Shown here: positions 22,091-32,627 of the stretch, one piece after another
Layout of the letters: each line of letters starts with the position of its first letter
How positions within the stretch are numbered: the first letter of the stretch is position 1
Source: Phytophthora sp. 'mugwort'
Lineage: Eukaryota > Oomycota > Peronosporomycetes > Peronosporales > Peronosporaceae
Assembly: GCA_033558025.1 (NCBI GenBank)
Contig: JAUCEF010000013.1
Location: 3,403,001 to 3,467,000, forward strand
Reading direction: 5' to 3'
Length of the DNA stretch: 64,000 bases
Notes under the pieces: generated by a model
Told to the model about the DNA's origin: nothing
Seen by the model: the letters and a program-made list of their open reading frames with translations, nothing else
Databases searched by the model: none
Program-made: the position numbers and the translations under genes

Positions 22091-22620
22091 CTTCCACTAT
22101 ACATATCATGCTGCTGTGGCTGCTGCTGTCCCGCGCTGCTCCCATACAAATCCTGTTGAGGCTGCTGTTGCTGCTGTCCCCCATTACTCGCGTACACGCC
22201 CTGCTGAGGCTGCTGTTGCCCCGTGTTGGCCCCGTAGATATCGGGATGTTGTTGTTGCTCCTGCGGCTGTTGGTCTCCGCTATTGACGTACATATTCTGC
22301 AGCTCGGAGGTGGACGTGGGGACGAATATGACGGTGTCTTCTAGAGTTTGTTGATCGTTCTGAGGCGCGTTCGGTGTCTGAGTTTGATTCTGCTGTGCGC
22401 GCTGCGTCTGTTCCTGGTCGTTCGCGAGCAGCACCCGCACGAACGCGTCCTTGTTGCGGCGGCGAGGATTCGTTTTGAGCTGGCGCTGCGTGATCTCGCG
22501 CTTAAGCTGCATGAGTGACCAGTCCTTGTAGTCGTCCGAGCGCGGCGGGGAGCAGCGCTCGTCGCCCTTGGCGGACCACAGGTGCGACACCTTAGGGGCG
22601 CTCCACGGCACATTCATCAT
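21406..22620 (-). CDS. Glutamine-rich SAP-like protein with C-terminal coiled coil
   Basis: About 404 residues from MMNVPW at 22620; an upstream in-frame ATG at 22656 is possible. The N-terminal 30-75 residues (YKDWSLMQLKREITQRQL ... KDAFVRVLL) fit a SAP-like helix-extended loop-helix, a DNA-binding fold. The middle is almost pure Q with repeated short phrases around GQQQPQQ and Y(G/S/A)xN/S, coded largely by CAG-type repeats. The C-terminus (TEYLRRKLSIQAARLEIESR ... and onwards) is a charged amphipathic helix likely to form a coiled coil. This layout suggests a nuclear DNA-associated or transcription-related protein (inference). No specific family recognised. It converges on the PHRF1-like gene. 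Confidence 0.7.
22041..22096. repeat. CTG/TTG trinucleotide repeat coding for polyglutamine
   Basis: Near-perfect run of TGT/TGC-type triplets that reads as consecutive glutamines on the minus strand in the SAP-like gene. Related shorter glutamine runs continue to about 22270. Length polymorphism between strains is likely (inference). Confidence 0.9.
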
Positions 22621-24170
22621 GACCTCTTTTAAATGCAAAGACCTGGATAATGGCATGGGAATGCAATAATGCTTTTGAATAGGATTCCTGTTCTAATTAA
22701 GCATATCGCAAATGTCATACCAAGTATGTAACAAACATATCATATCCGACAGTTTAAAATACGTGGCGCAAAAAAATCATGATTGGTACTGTTCATGTAT
22801 TATGCATTAATTTAAAAAGTCCGGGAGCAATTGCTGAATGCTCCGCCATCGTAAGAAATGAAACTCATGCATGCCCAGATGTTGTCAGCTTTGATTGCCT
22901 TTCAGTTCCAGTAATTCATCATAGCAGCCATGCTGCAGAGGCCGCCACGTCAGCGCAATTTTACACGCGTATCCCCTTTACCAGTTGTGTAGAAGTTCAC
23001 ACCGCCAACAGGTAGTACTCGGCCTCTAAAATTTTCAGGATGCACGGGCGACTCTATCGCGAGCAACTACCCAGGGTCGTGAATCACGGGCACCACTTCG
23101 ATCTATATCACCGGCAAACCCAATGCCTGCGCTGGACACTATACCCCGATCGACGTGCCGCTAAGACCCACCCAAGCGACTTCATGAGCGACTGCGCCCA
23201 CTTTACTACGGCCTTAAGAAACTGCACACAAGCCGACGCAACTCAAACTCCTACTATACCTGAGGTAGCACGACTGGCTGACCTTTCAAGAGTATAGGCT
23301 GCCAGCTCTCATCGGTGGGGCCGTTGGTAAGTACTCACAGATTGTTCGCTAGTTGAACCGGAGAATCTCACTTCCCCTGTGATAGGTAATAGCATCGCCA
23401 TTACGCCGCCATCGCTATCAGGGGTGCACTCCTAACCGACAGCAAAAACAACCCAGTAGGTATAAATCGACTTTGTTATGTTCTTTTGCAACGATTATGA
23501 AGTTAACCATGCCCAACGCGGCACCTCGGCTGAGATCCTCAACAATGTCAATGGAAGATCATATCCAGAGAATATACGAAAGGTTTGGGATTAGTTCAGC
23601 AGCCGAGTGAAGTGCAGAATTGTGAGGTCTGAAGGTAGATGATCCGTAGAGACAAACCATGTAGCAGAACGTAATCGAGTCATGCAAGTTAGGTGTGGAA
23701 TCGACAAATGCCGAGCAGACGTGGAGGAATGCTGCTGAAAATACGTGGGTATACTATGTAGCTTGTTGATACAAGAGTCCAGCAATGAGATGAATTTGTT
23801 GCTACATGATTTGGCCCGAAGAGATGGATCGTGCTGGTGCGAATGCAGAGTGTTCGTTGAGATATATATGAAATCTTCAAGATATAAATGTGGAGCTACC
23901 TTCCAGGCGGAAGATGTGGTACAGCGCATGTGGGCTAATCCCAAACCACCTCACGCGGACCTTAACCGATCCGTGTGGGAAGCAACAGCTCTACAACCTC
24001 CACCGAACTACATTGCGATTCTCTTACAGAGCCGTATGTTGCAAAGGTTGCCCAATCGGTAAATATGGTTCTAAATGTCGTGTTAAGATCCATTGCTGAC
24101 TACTAGCAATTACGATAAGATTGGGAGGTCTTATTTCCACCCACGGCGCGCTGAAATGACCCACTCTGGT
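22621..24170. other. Interval left of Ty3 copy B, no supportable gene
   Basis: About 1.5 kb with many stops in all frames. The stretch 23030-23300 reads in fragments with cysteine- and threonine-rich phrases (SIASNYPGS, TGTTSIYITGKPNAC) after an intron-like ATTTTCAG, suggesting a decayed secreted-protein gene, but I cannot support a model. The stretch 23745-24100 might be degraded gag of the retroelement that begins clearly at 24178. I found no match to the start of the 3' LTR here, so the 5' LTR seems to be missing. Confidence 0.5.
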
Positions 24171-24177
24171 TTTATAT

Positions 24178-25099
24178 CCGCATGATATTCGCTGCTATAG
24201 CTGTAGTAAGCTAGGGCGCATGTCACGTGCCTGTCCTTCGGGGGGACAACGAAAGCGTTTCCCTCCAAAACCTATCGCGCGCAAGGGTCGCTGGCAAAGG
24301 CCGCGACCCCACGGGCAGGGGAACGCAGGACACCAGTAGGGGCGGGGCGCCCTACTGGGGATGATCTAAGTCTTCATGAGCGGCGCGCGGGTGGCGCGCA
24401 CCATGGAGTCTTATCCCCTGAGACGCTTGCACCCTCGAAATCGAAGAAGGGCAGCGTTGGGCTGCTGGTAGTACACGTAAGTGTACAGGAATATACCCAT
24501 TCCTTTCGAGTCTTAATAGACCCCGGGGCGTCGAAGAACTTTGCATGCCCCCAGACCATTGCGGAGAACATCAACAAGTAGGCCGATGCTTTACGAGAAA
24601 GCAAAGGCAACGGGAGAGTATCGGTACTACTGGCCGACGGAACGGTGATTATCATTCCCAAGGTTCATGTGGATCTAACTGCGATGTTCGAGGACTTCGA
24701 CAGCATGGAGCAGTGTACTGTCCTAGAGATGGACAAGTATGACTTGATCCTGGGCATGCCCTGGCTCGAGAAACTTGAGCCATGGATCGATTGGCGAAAT
24801 AAAGCCACCGGGGCCAGCCGGCCCGCAGCTACTGGCAAAGCATTGGTGAGTTCATGTTCCCACTTCTGCCAGGAACTGGGGCGTCCGAAAGGGGCGCAGG
24901 GATATAGGAGCATCGAGTAAAGTTTTGGGAGCCGCCGACATATTGCGAGTCCCTAGAAACGTGGCAGCAGAAGCTGCGCCTGGTCGAGTGGGGCAGTCCG
25001 TACAGGATAACCCTCGACCCCCGCCGGATTCTAGGCCGGCGGCCAAGGCTTCAAGAGTGGCGGTGCCTGGTGGCATTGACCAGGTTGGTAACCTAGGTC
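24178..25099 (+). pseudogene. Gag zinc knuckle and retropepsin remnant of copy B
   Basis: At 24193-24234 the frame reads CYSCSKLGRMSRAC, a CCHC zinc knuckle (C-X2-C-X4-H-X4-C) whose histidine is replaced by arginine (codon CGC at 24217, one transition from CAC). A frameshift follows, then a retropepsin-like segment with VLIDPGASKNFA; the catalytic Asp is at 24519 but the usual DSG or DTG is DPG. After a stop near 24580 it continues with DLTAMFEDFDSM and the flap-downstream LILGMPWLEK (near 24750). The knuckle normally binds genomic RNA for packaging, and retropepsin cleaves the polyprotein. Neither is expected to work here. Confidence 0.75.
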
Positions 25100-28000
25100 C
25101 ACACCAAGTCACCCAGACCGAAACTGGCGAGGAAGGCGTAAAATGCGCTTCCTGGGTGGGTGACCTTGTTCCACACCAGGTTGCCCTGACCATAACTGAA
25201 GAAGAGCGGCGAGCCTCGCTTCTTGTGTGGGTAACCATGTTCCACATGAAGCCCTAGAGGATTTGGACGTCGTCAATGAGCCGTCCACAGACGTGGGTAA
25301 CGAAGTACCACGTCACGGTCGCCGTCGACGACATAATCGACACCGCAAGTCGAGTCTAAAATCGTTTCAGACTGGAGTCGATTCAAGCGACTCGGGACGC
25401 AGTTCCCGGGTTCTTCCGACGCACCAGTCGAAGGGTGTTATCACATCCTCGACGGCGAGACCGGCCATCGGGTCAAGGCAGGCGGCATCCAGCTAGAGCG
25501 CTGCTAAAAGTGTCAAAGCTCCTGAACCTCGAAGAGTTGACGCCGACAAATTTCCTGGCCGACCTGAAGGCAGGTGAAATCGCGGAGGTGGTACTCTGAA
25601 GTAAGTCCACTCCAGAGGAGTTGAATTCCTCCTCGGTTATGGACGAGGGCGTCCTGGAGGCATTCTCCTCCCGGCGTGTCTCGCGCTTGGGTTCTGAGAT
25701 TCTCAAGAACCCAAAGGATCCAGTGTATCCTTTGATGAAGGAGTTCGAGGACGTCGTGTCCAAGGATCCACCGCCTCAACTCTCACTGGATCGTGGGATC
25801 AGGCACGAGATTGATCTCGTGCCGGGCACAACGTAATGTGTCGCTAGAACGGCCACTGCCTCGAGAGCAGTGCGAGGTCATTGATGCCTTCTTTGCCGCA
25901 AAGGCTGAGGCAGGCATGGTGCGGGAATCGAAATCCCCACACTCGACGCCAACCTTCTGCGTTCAGAAGCCGAACGGGAAGTGACGTCTGGTTCATGCTT
26001 TTAATAAGCTGAACAGCGCAACGGTGCCGGACCAGACACCCATCCCGTGAAAGCATGTGTTGTTAAACAACATGGCGGGGTGTGAGTTATACATCTCCCT
26101 GGATCTGGTGGACGGATACTACCAGAAACTGATGCGCGAGAACGGCATCCCGCTCACTGGAGTGAGCAATCGGAGCGATATGCGCTGAGCGTGGCTTGTA
26201 ATGCCACAGGGTCTGTCTAAAGCCCCGGCGACGTTCAATCGCCTGCTCACGCAGTGGTTTAGACCAGTGCGCTTACGCACAGTCGTACTTCGACGACATC
26301 TTCGTCCATAGCCGTACGGAGGGAGGCAAGACGGCTATGGACGTGCATTTGGAGCAACTCTGTCGAATGTTGGAGGTCATGGGAGCGAACAAGCTCTATG
26401 CCAACATCGACCAGTGCGTCTTCGCGGCGCCAGAGATCAAACTTCTCGGTTGCTTCGTGAGCAACGTCGACGTTCGAGCCGACCCGGAGAAGGTCAAGGC
26501 CATTTCGGCTTGGCCAACGCCAAGTTCCCAGAAGGACTTGAGGAAGTGGTTGAGCTTGACCAACTACCTCCACAAGTACAGCGAAGGGTACGCGGGTCTG
26601 GCTAGACCCTTGTCGGATCTTCTAAAGCAGGATACCGAATGACACTGGGGGCGTGAGCACCAGGAAGCCTTTGACAATGTTAAGGCAAGCCTTCAGAAGG
26701 CGCCTGTCCTGGCACCGCCGGACGAGACGAAGCCGTTCACCTTCGTCTGCGATGCATCCGATTATGCAATCTGATGTGCATTGCTGCAGCACGATGCAGC
26801 AGGACGTGAACGAGTGATCTCGTTTCAGTCCAGCAGGCAGCTCAAGTTTGCCGAACGGAACTACCCCGTTCCTGACAAGGAGCTGCTTGCCATGAAGTAC
26901 GCCCTTGTCAAGCTCCGGGTGCACCTCCTGGGCTCCCAGCCCTTTGTGATCTACACCGATCACGCATTCTTACGGACGGCGACGAATTCGCCCCATTTGT
27001 TCCAGCGGATGGCGAGGTGGCTGTCTTTTTTCGCGGAATGCAACTTCCGCGTCGAGTACAAGCCTGGCAAGATCAACGTGCTTGCCGATGAGTTGTCACG
27101 CAGGCCGGACTATGAGCTGGCGCACATTAGCCGCGCCACGACCGATCTATGCGATCAGATACGCATGGCGTATCGGGGCGACGAAGCCCTGGCACCTCTG
27201 GTGCGTTTCCTGGCCGCTGGCAAGGAAGCCAAGACCGAGTGGCTCACGCCACGTCAGAGAGCCCGGCTCCATCGATACGAGTGGGCCTATGGCCTGCTCT
27301 ACTATCGCGTGGAGCCCCATGAACCCCCTCGGGTAGTCGTACCAAACGATGAGGATCTCAAGTTTGGCATCCTTCAGGAGGCGCATAATGCACCGTCCAG
27401 CGGTCACTGGGCCGCGAGAAGACCTTCCAATCGGTCTCTCAGTACTTTGGTGGGCCCTCATGTACGAGTGGGTCGCACAGTACGTGAAGACATGTGAAAC
27501 CCGCCGGGCACGCCTCGGCCCCTTTGCAGAGCCTGCCCGTCCCAGTGGACTGCTGGAAGTCGATGAGTTTGGGCTACATATATTACATATATTTGGACTT
27601 CCATCAGACATCCACGGAAACACTTGCGTCCTCGTGTTCGCGTGCCGTCTGAGCAAGATGGTGCATCTTGCTCCGGTTAAAGCGACAGTGACCGGGGAAC
27701 AGGCTGCGAAGCTCTTCCGGATGGCATTTTTCGCCATCATGGTCTGCCGGAGATAATTGGCTCGGGTCGTGACCCGCGGTTTACCGGTGCGCTATGGTGC
27801 GCTGTTCCAACTACTTGGATCGAGGCTGCACATGTCCACTGCCGATCATTCTCAAACGGATGAGCAGATGGAGGGTTTCAACCGAGTGCTTGAGGGCACT
27901 CTACGCAGTATCTGTGCGGAGTCTCCTCCCACTTGGTCAGAGCGCCTGCAGTAGTTGCGTTTGCACTCAAGCGTGCGGTTCACGCATCGGCCGGGTATAC

Positions 28001-28623
28001 ACCGTTCTACCTGAATGGCTTACGCCATTCACGAGGGTGCCGCTCACTTTACGAGGAGCGCCCCGCCTTCAGTTCTAAGTGGGGGAGAGGCTCGGAAAGC
28101 GCTTTCCTCCCGGGTCTTGCAGATGCGACAATTTTCCTTGTGGAAACAAGTGAGAGTTTTATACACACCAGGCTGACCGTAATCAGCCGTGTCCGTGATG
28201 TCATGGCGAGACACAGGACAAACAAAAGGAGTACTCAGACAAAACATGGAAGAGGAATCTTAAACGTGTTTAAAGTGGGTAAATTAATCCTACTAGACAC
28301 TAGGAACCTACAATTAGCCGCGGTAAGTTCCGTAGGGAGCAACAAGTTGAAATACCGCTTCATTGGACCGTCCACGGTCCTGGCAAGGCATGGTGCGGCG
28401 TACACCATCGATCTGCCTAATCGATGGGACGAACCACCCGACGTTCTACGTGGGACGTCTGAAGCGGTACCACGCTCCGCAGGGCACGGCAGCCCCGCAG
28501 GCTCCGCCCGCGGAAGAGAGGCTGCGTCTCCTCCGCCTGAGAGAGCCCAGGGACAGAAGTCCAGGTACTGCAGAAGGGACTCTATACGAAGAAACCCCGG
28601 CTGCATACGACGAGTATGAGTGA
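25100..28623 (+). pseudogene. Degenerate Ty3/gypsy pol, copy B
   Basis: The counterpart of copy A with the same block order: RT (YFDD near 26286), RNase H around 26730-27110, integrase 27320-28070 and post-integrase 28200-28620. It shares the TGA codons (25982, 26048, 26186, 26640 and 26772), the TAA after IDLVPGTT and the same frameshifts. About twenty substitutions and one single-base indel distinguish it from copy A by eye. Beyond 28500 it continues into a proline- and arginine-rich region (APPAEERLRLLRLREP) that copy A lacks. Confidence 0.88.
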
Positions 28624-28689
28624 TAACGGTACGGCTGGGAGTACGCAGGAGCCGCTCTCGCCTGGGGCACAGGTCGCAGGATGTCCCGC

Positions 28690-30537
28690 AGGAGGTACAC
28701 CTCCCTCGGACACGGTCCAAAACGGACACCCAAAGGTCATCCAGACGTCGGAAAGCCTCGTCCACGTCATTGGTCCGACGGTCGATCCGCCCTTTGAGGT
28801 CAAACAAGTCGCTTGTCAGACGACTTAAGTCGTCATGGACCGGCCCAAGGATCCCTGGCCCTCCCCGACCACGGAGAGCGGAGTCATCAACTCTCGAGGT
28901 GGAGCCGAAGGCGGTACACCACGGTCCAGGCCAGACCGTAGGGGCGTTGTCCCACACTCGTACTCGTGCGAGGGCACCGCCGCCTCTTCTCGACCGTAAT
29001 GGGGAGACCCACTACCACATGGAGCGTGTGCTCCAGGACCGGCGCGTTCACGGGAAGCACCAGCTCCGCGCTGAAGTGGAGGATAACTCATAGAATGAGT
29101 GCTCCTGGTAGCAAATTGAACGGCTCTAGGCTGATTGCCCGAAGGCTGTCGCGATCTGGGAACAGAATTGGCGACGGCTTTGTAAGTAGTTCGAGCTTTC
29201 TTTCCCGAATGGGGTGTGGTGGTAGAACGAAGGCCATACCCGCGGTCAACATGAGCGCTAGAAGCGGAATACTTCTGCAGTTCTCGAAAGCGCTGCCGTT
29301 TGCATACCACATGGGTAAACTCAATACACAGATCTTGGAGGTCAGGGATGGCCGCCAGCATGAGATCCTGCCGGAGAACCTGAAGTTGTCCTTGTGAGCA
29401 GCGCGTAGCTGCCCACTTTCAAAAGACAACATCGGCCTCTTGGAAAGAGTCACAGTGTGGGGGCATCAAGGCTGGATAGCCCACACAGGTCGCAGTCCCG
29501 ACCGGAGCTCTGCCTTCTTTCGCCGGCTCGTGAACTCTTTGAGCGGGATGTTGTGCGGTGCCAGGGGCACGCACCGAGCGATGCTCACGTTTTGAAACAA
29601 GGGCTGCTTGGCCACCAGGTGGCGCTCATAAGCGCCCCGAGAAAAGCGCCCGCCAATAAGCATGCGAGGCGGCTGGAGCTGATCCATGTAGGTGTCGGGT
29701 CCGTGGGACTCCTCAGGAGGAAAGTACCCGGGAGCGTAAGGCAGTCCCCCATGAACCGGTGAAGAGTACTTCACAGGCGACCGAGACGCCGGGGCCCGCA
29801 CTCCCGATGACGACCGGCCTGGTACTCCGACTGCTGCCCGTCGAGATCGTTGGAGATCGCTCGGCCGATTTGGCCCTCTTCTCCTCGTCGGAAGAAGAAC
29901 TGAAGAGGCCCTTGTTCGTGAGGGCGAAGGTCCCATACCGTTCACGGATCGGAGAGCTGGAAGCAGCCCGCCGCTTACGCTGGCTTCCGAGGCTGCTGCA
30001 GCCTTAGCAGCCTTGACGCGGGCAGTTGCCTCAGCGAGCGTCAAGTTCTTGACCGGAGAACGAGGTTTTCGCTTCGTCCTCCTTGGGTGAGCACGGGCTC
30101 CCCTGGCGCTCGGGCGTCTCCGGCGCGTCGCCATCGTCGCCTTATGGCTAGACAGCGGGGTACGGGACCCAAGCGAGTCTGACTGACTCGGGCCGCCGTC
30201 AGACCCCTTGACGAGCGGGATCTCGTTATCGCTCCAGGACGAGACTTGTCCGATTCCTCCTCATAGTCCACGAGGAGCTCAGGGTCCTCCTCAGGCGGTT
30301 CAGGTGCCTTGGGGATCACCTTGGATGCCACTTTGGTGGATCCCTTAGCGGCAGAGCCTCTGCCGGACGGCTTAGAGTTCTTATCCTGCTGCTTGGAAGC
30401 AGCAGGCTTGGCAGGCGCTTTCGCACCGCTGCCAGACCGGTCTTGGTCATGCTTGAGGCTGAAGTGGAAGCCGAGAAGAAGAAGAGCACGCTGAAGTGCT
30501 CGGTCTCAAAAGGAAATGAGCCGGCTGCGGAAACCAA
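28690..30537 (-). pseudogene. Broken antisense ORF between pol and the 3' LTR of copy B
   Basis: On the strand opposite to pol a string of protein-like segments runs from about 30537 to 28690, broken by frameshifts: an acidic/basic head (PEPPEEDPELLVDYEEESDK, near 30300), a basic Ala/Arg-rich part with LTLAEATARVKAAKAAAASE (near 30040), a stretch with GGRFSRGAYERHLVAKQPLF (near 29650), another with QDLCIEFTHVVCKRQRFREL (near 29330), and a helical heptad-like end (LTSDLFDLKGRIDRRTNDVD, near 28830). The sense strand has no such continuity here. Antisense ORFs between pol and the 3' LTR are known from some plant Ty3 elements; function is unknown. I do not recognise a domain. The intact ancestor would encode several hundred residues (inference). 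Confidence 0.5.
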
Positions 30538-30637
30538 CCGCAGCGAAGTCGATGTAATCCGACTTGGAGTGTGAAAGGCGGCGATTTCCTTTCACTCGCC
30601 CTGGATGGTCGGTAAACCGAACCTAAGTGGGGGAGGA

Positions 30638-31002
30638 TGTAACGGGGTTACATGAAGAGTGAGTTGGCACTCTTCAGAGCTGGTGTACCCAAGTACACTA
30701 AGTGATGTAGCTAAACATCACTATGACGTCGACGGTAATGACGTCATGGATAGGTACCACATATATGATACAAAGACCTTAGAGCCACTCAATAGGCTAA
30801 CATCTAGGGTACTTTATAGGTGACTAATAGTTAGTATGTAGATGCATTAAAAGGGGTCACATATAAATATATTCAGTCTTAAATCTACCTAATTTTGGTA
30901 ACAGTCCCACAGGCTATGGACTAGTGAACTGCGGTTCACTGAGTTTGTATACTCTCCGGAAGTCGCACGTCTTGTGCGCAAGATGTTGTGCGCCCCGTCA
31001 CA
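30638..31002 (+). repeat. 3' LTR of Ty3 copy B
   Basis: Begins TGTAACGGGG directly after the polypurine tract and ends CCCCGTCACA at 30993-31002; these termini are inverted complements with nine of ten positions matching. Length 365 bp. A small hairpin, GAAGAGTG/CACTCTTC, lies just inside the 5' edge (30653-30675), and a TATA-like ATATATGATA occurs near 30762. It does not resemble the chromovirus LTR at 3841-4226, so the two elements are different families. Confidence 0.75.
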
Positions 31003-31618
31003 AAATGCATACTTGGTTTTGTCCACCTCTTCAGTTTTAATGTAGACTCTTGAATTCGTTAAGAAACTCAACTAGTTCTTTAAGAAGAGGGCGGTCTATC
31101 TGATTTCCACCTCCGAAGTCACAGCAGCACGTGACGAAAACAAAAGTGGTTTCACATAGCGGCCTTGGTTGCCCGTAACCAATCCGCGAACCGATTCGGT
31201 TGACCGTAACTGTTCGTTTTGCCAGAAGCGTGCTTTGTTTCGGTTGCCCGTACCCGCCCACGGCCATAACCGAACCTTGACCGAACGGATACGGTTAACC
31301 ATTTGCGACCTCTGTTGCTCATGCAGATTATTATACTTTACACAACCCGTCCTTAAACGACGCCAGAGGCGCAAGCAAGGGCAAGCAAGGGCAACCATCG
31401 CAACCTTGAGTCTAGATTCGGCCTCCCTCTAGACAAATCCAATTGCTTACACTCCCGTACTCCCAGATGTAAGAGCACGACTAAGCTCAATTCACTGACA
31501 TATTTACACTATAAGAGCAAGCCACCTAATGATGGAATCATTTGTAGAGCTAAGGTGAATTTTTCATTAAATTCCACACAATTCTATTTCAATATTTTCC
31601 AACCAGTGACGTTCCGTG
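31003..31618. other. Intergenic spacer with repeated GGTTGCCCGTA-type motifs
   Basis: No gene seen. Between about 31165 and 31300 the motif GGTTgCCCGTAAC/GGTTgaCCGTAAC/GGTTgCCCGTACC occurs at least three times with partial inverted complements (ACGGTTAACC). A short direct repeat GCAAGCAAGG lies at 31371-31392. This is 230-450 bp upstream of the four-TM gene start, so a regulatory role is possible but untested. Confidence 0.4.
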
Positions 31619-32514
31619 ATGCTGGAGACTCGCCGCAAGCTGCTCAATGCGGCGCTGTCCGGAAATATGGTACGTGTCTGTCTGTCCCACCAATAGCCGC
31701 AGACGTTAAGCTTGATATTGCACTAGCTTGCACCTCCATTCGCGCTCTAGTTCCTTCATTATTCACGTATGACGCAAGGCGGGAGAGGCTCCACTAATGT
31801 GTCCGACTCCATTCTGCTGCAGGTCCTGTCCTGCGCGCTGCTACTGTGTACCATGTTCCTGTTGGAGACACCTTACGTAGGCTTCGATGCCGCCGTCACT
31901 GCTGGTTTGTATGTGGTCTTCACATTTGTAGCCCTCGTCATTCTGAACAAAACGCCATCCGCTTTTTCCGTGAGTCTTTTGGTAGCTTCTCCCTCGGCGT
32001 TAGTTGGCACTGCTGACCCTTATGCGGATCACTTGCTGCTGTTGTGTAGATTGGGTTCCTGGTCGGAGCGTCGTCGCTGGTGCTGGTGCTGGCCTTTCAG
32101 GGAGCTCTATACTGGGTGAGTCTGAACGTTACTGAGGATGGTTGAAGTTTTGTTTTTTAGTTCTGATTTCGTGTTGGTAGGGACTGGAGGCGTACAACAA
32201 TCCGCGACGAGACCCTGCAGGCTATGTGGCCTCTGGACTTCATGCTGTAATTTTCTCGGTGCAATGTATGGTGACGACTGTCGTTGTCAAAAGTAAAGAA
32301 GACGTTATCGACACCTACGCAGGTAGTAAATGCGTTTGTATTGCTGTTTTTAACCCTTAAAATGTTGTGGTTTCTCATGTTTATTGTTGCGGTACCAACA
32401 GCATACGAGTACATTCCAGACACGAGCTACCCTGACAACGTGATGATGACCAACATCTCGCGCATGGCGTCGCCTATCAATTACCAGGCGACCATCCCCA
32501 CCGCAGACATTTAA
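31619..32514 (+). CDS. Four-TM small membrane protein, five exons
   Basis: Exons 31619-31669, 31823-31969, 32050-32115, 32181-32322 and 32402-32514; every intron has GT-AG ends and all phases match, giving 172 residues. The short first exon reads MLETRRKLLNAALSGNM. Hydrophobic segments: LSCALLLCTMFLL, TAGLYVVFTFVALVIL, GFLVGASSLVLVLAFQGALY and VIFSVQCMVTTVVV, with short loops, so a tetraspan topology of MARVEL/TMEM size is likely. The C-terminus (AYEYIPDTSYPDNVMM and onwards) is soluble. Family not recognised. The hydrophobic exons alone look like noise, so this gene is easily missed by single-ORF searches. It converges on the CWF19L2-like gene with 113 bp between stops. Confidence 0.8.
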
Positions 32515-32627
32515 AGCAACACAAACGCAGGGATTCTGAATGTAGAGCGAGTCGCACGCGACAGCCGACACCACAGATTGCATGTCCAGCACGACAAAGA
32601 TATGTATGTTGTCTTGTACCATTCACT

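Larger units (their letters stand above)
24178..31002 (+). mobile_element. Ty3/gypsy element, copy B (5'-truncated, 3' LTR present)
   Basis: Extended defective LTR retrotransposon remnant: gag zinc knuckle (24193), retropepsin region (24500-24900), RT-RNase H-integrase (25700-28100), post-integrase region (28100-28620), a chromodomain-like start (near 28990, YHMERVLQDRRVHGK), an antisense ORF (28690-30537), a polypurine tract GTGGGGGAGGA (30627-30637) and the 3' LTR (30638-31002). From 25100 to 28500 it is about 99% identical to copy A. No 5' LTR was found. Confidence 0.88.
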
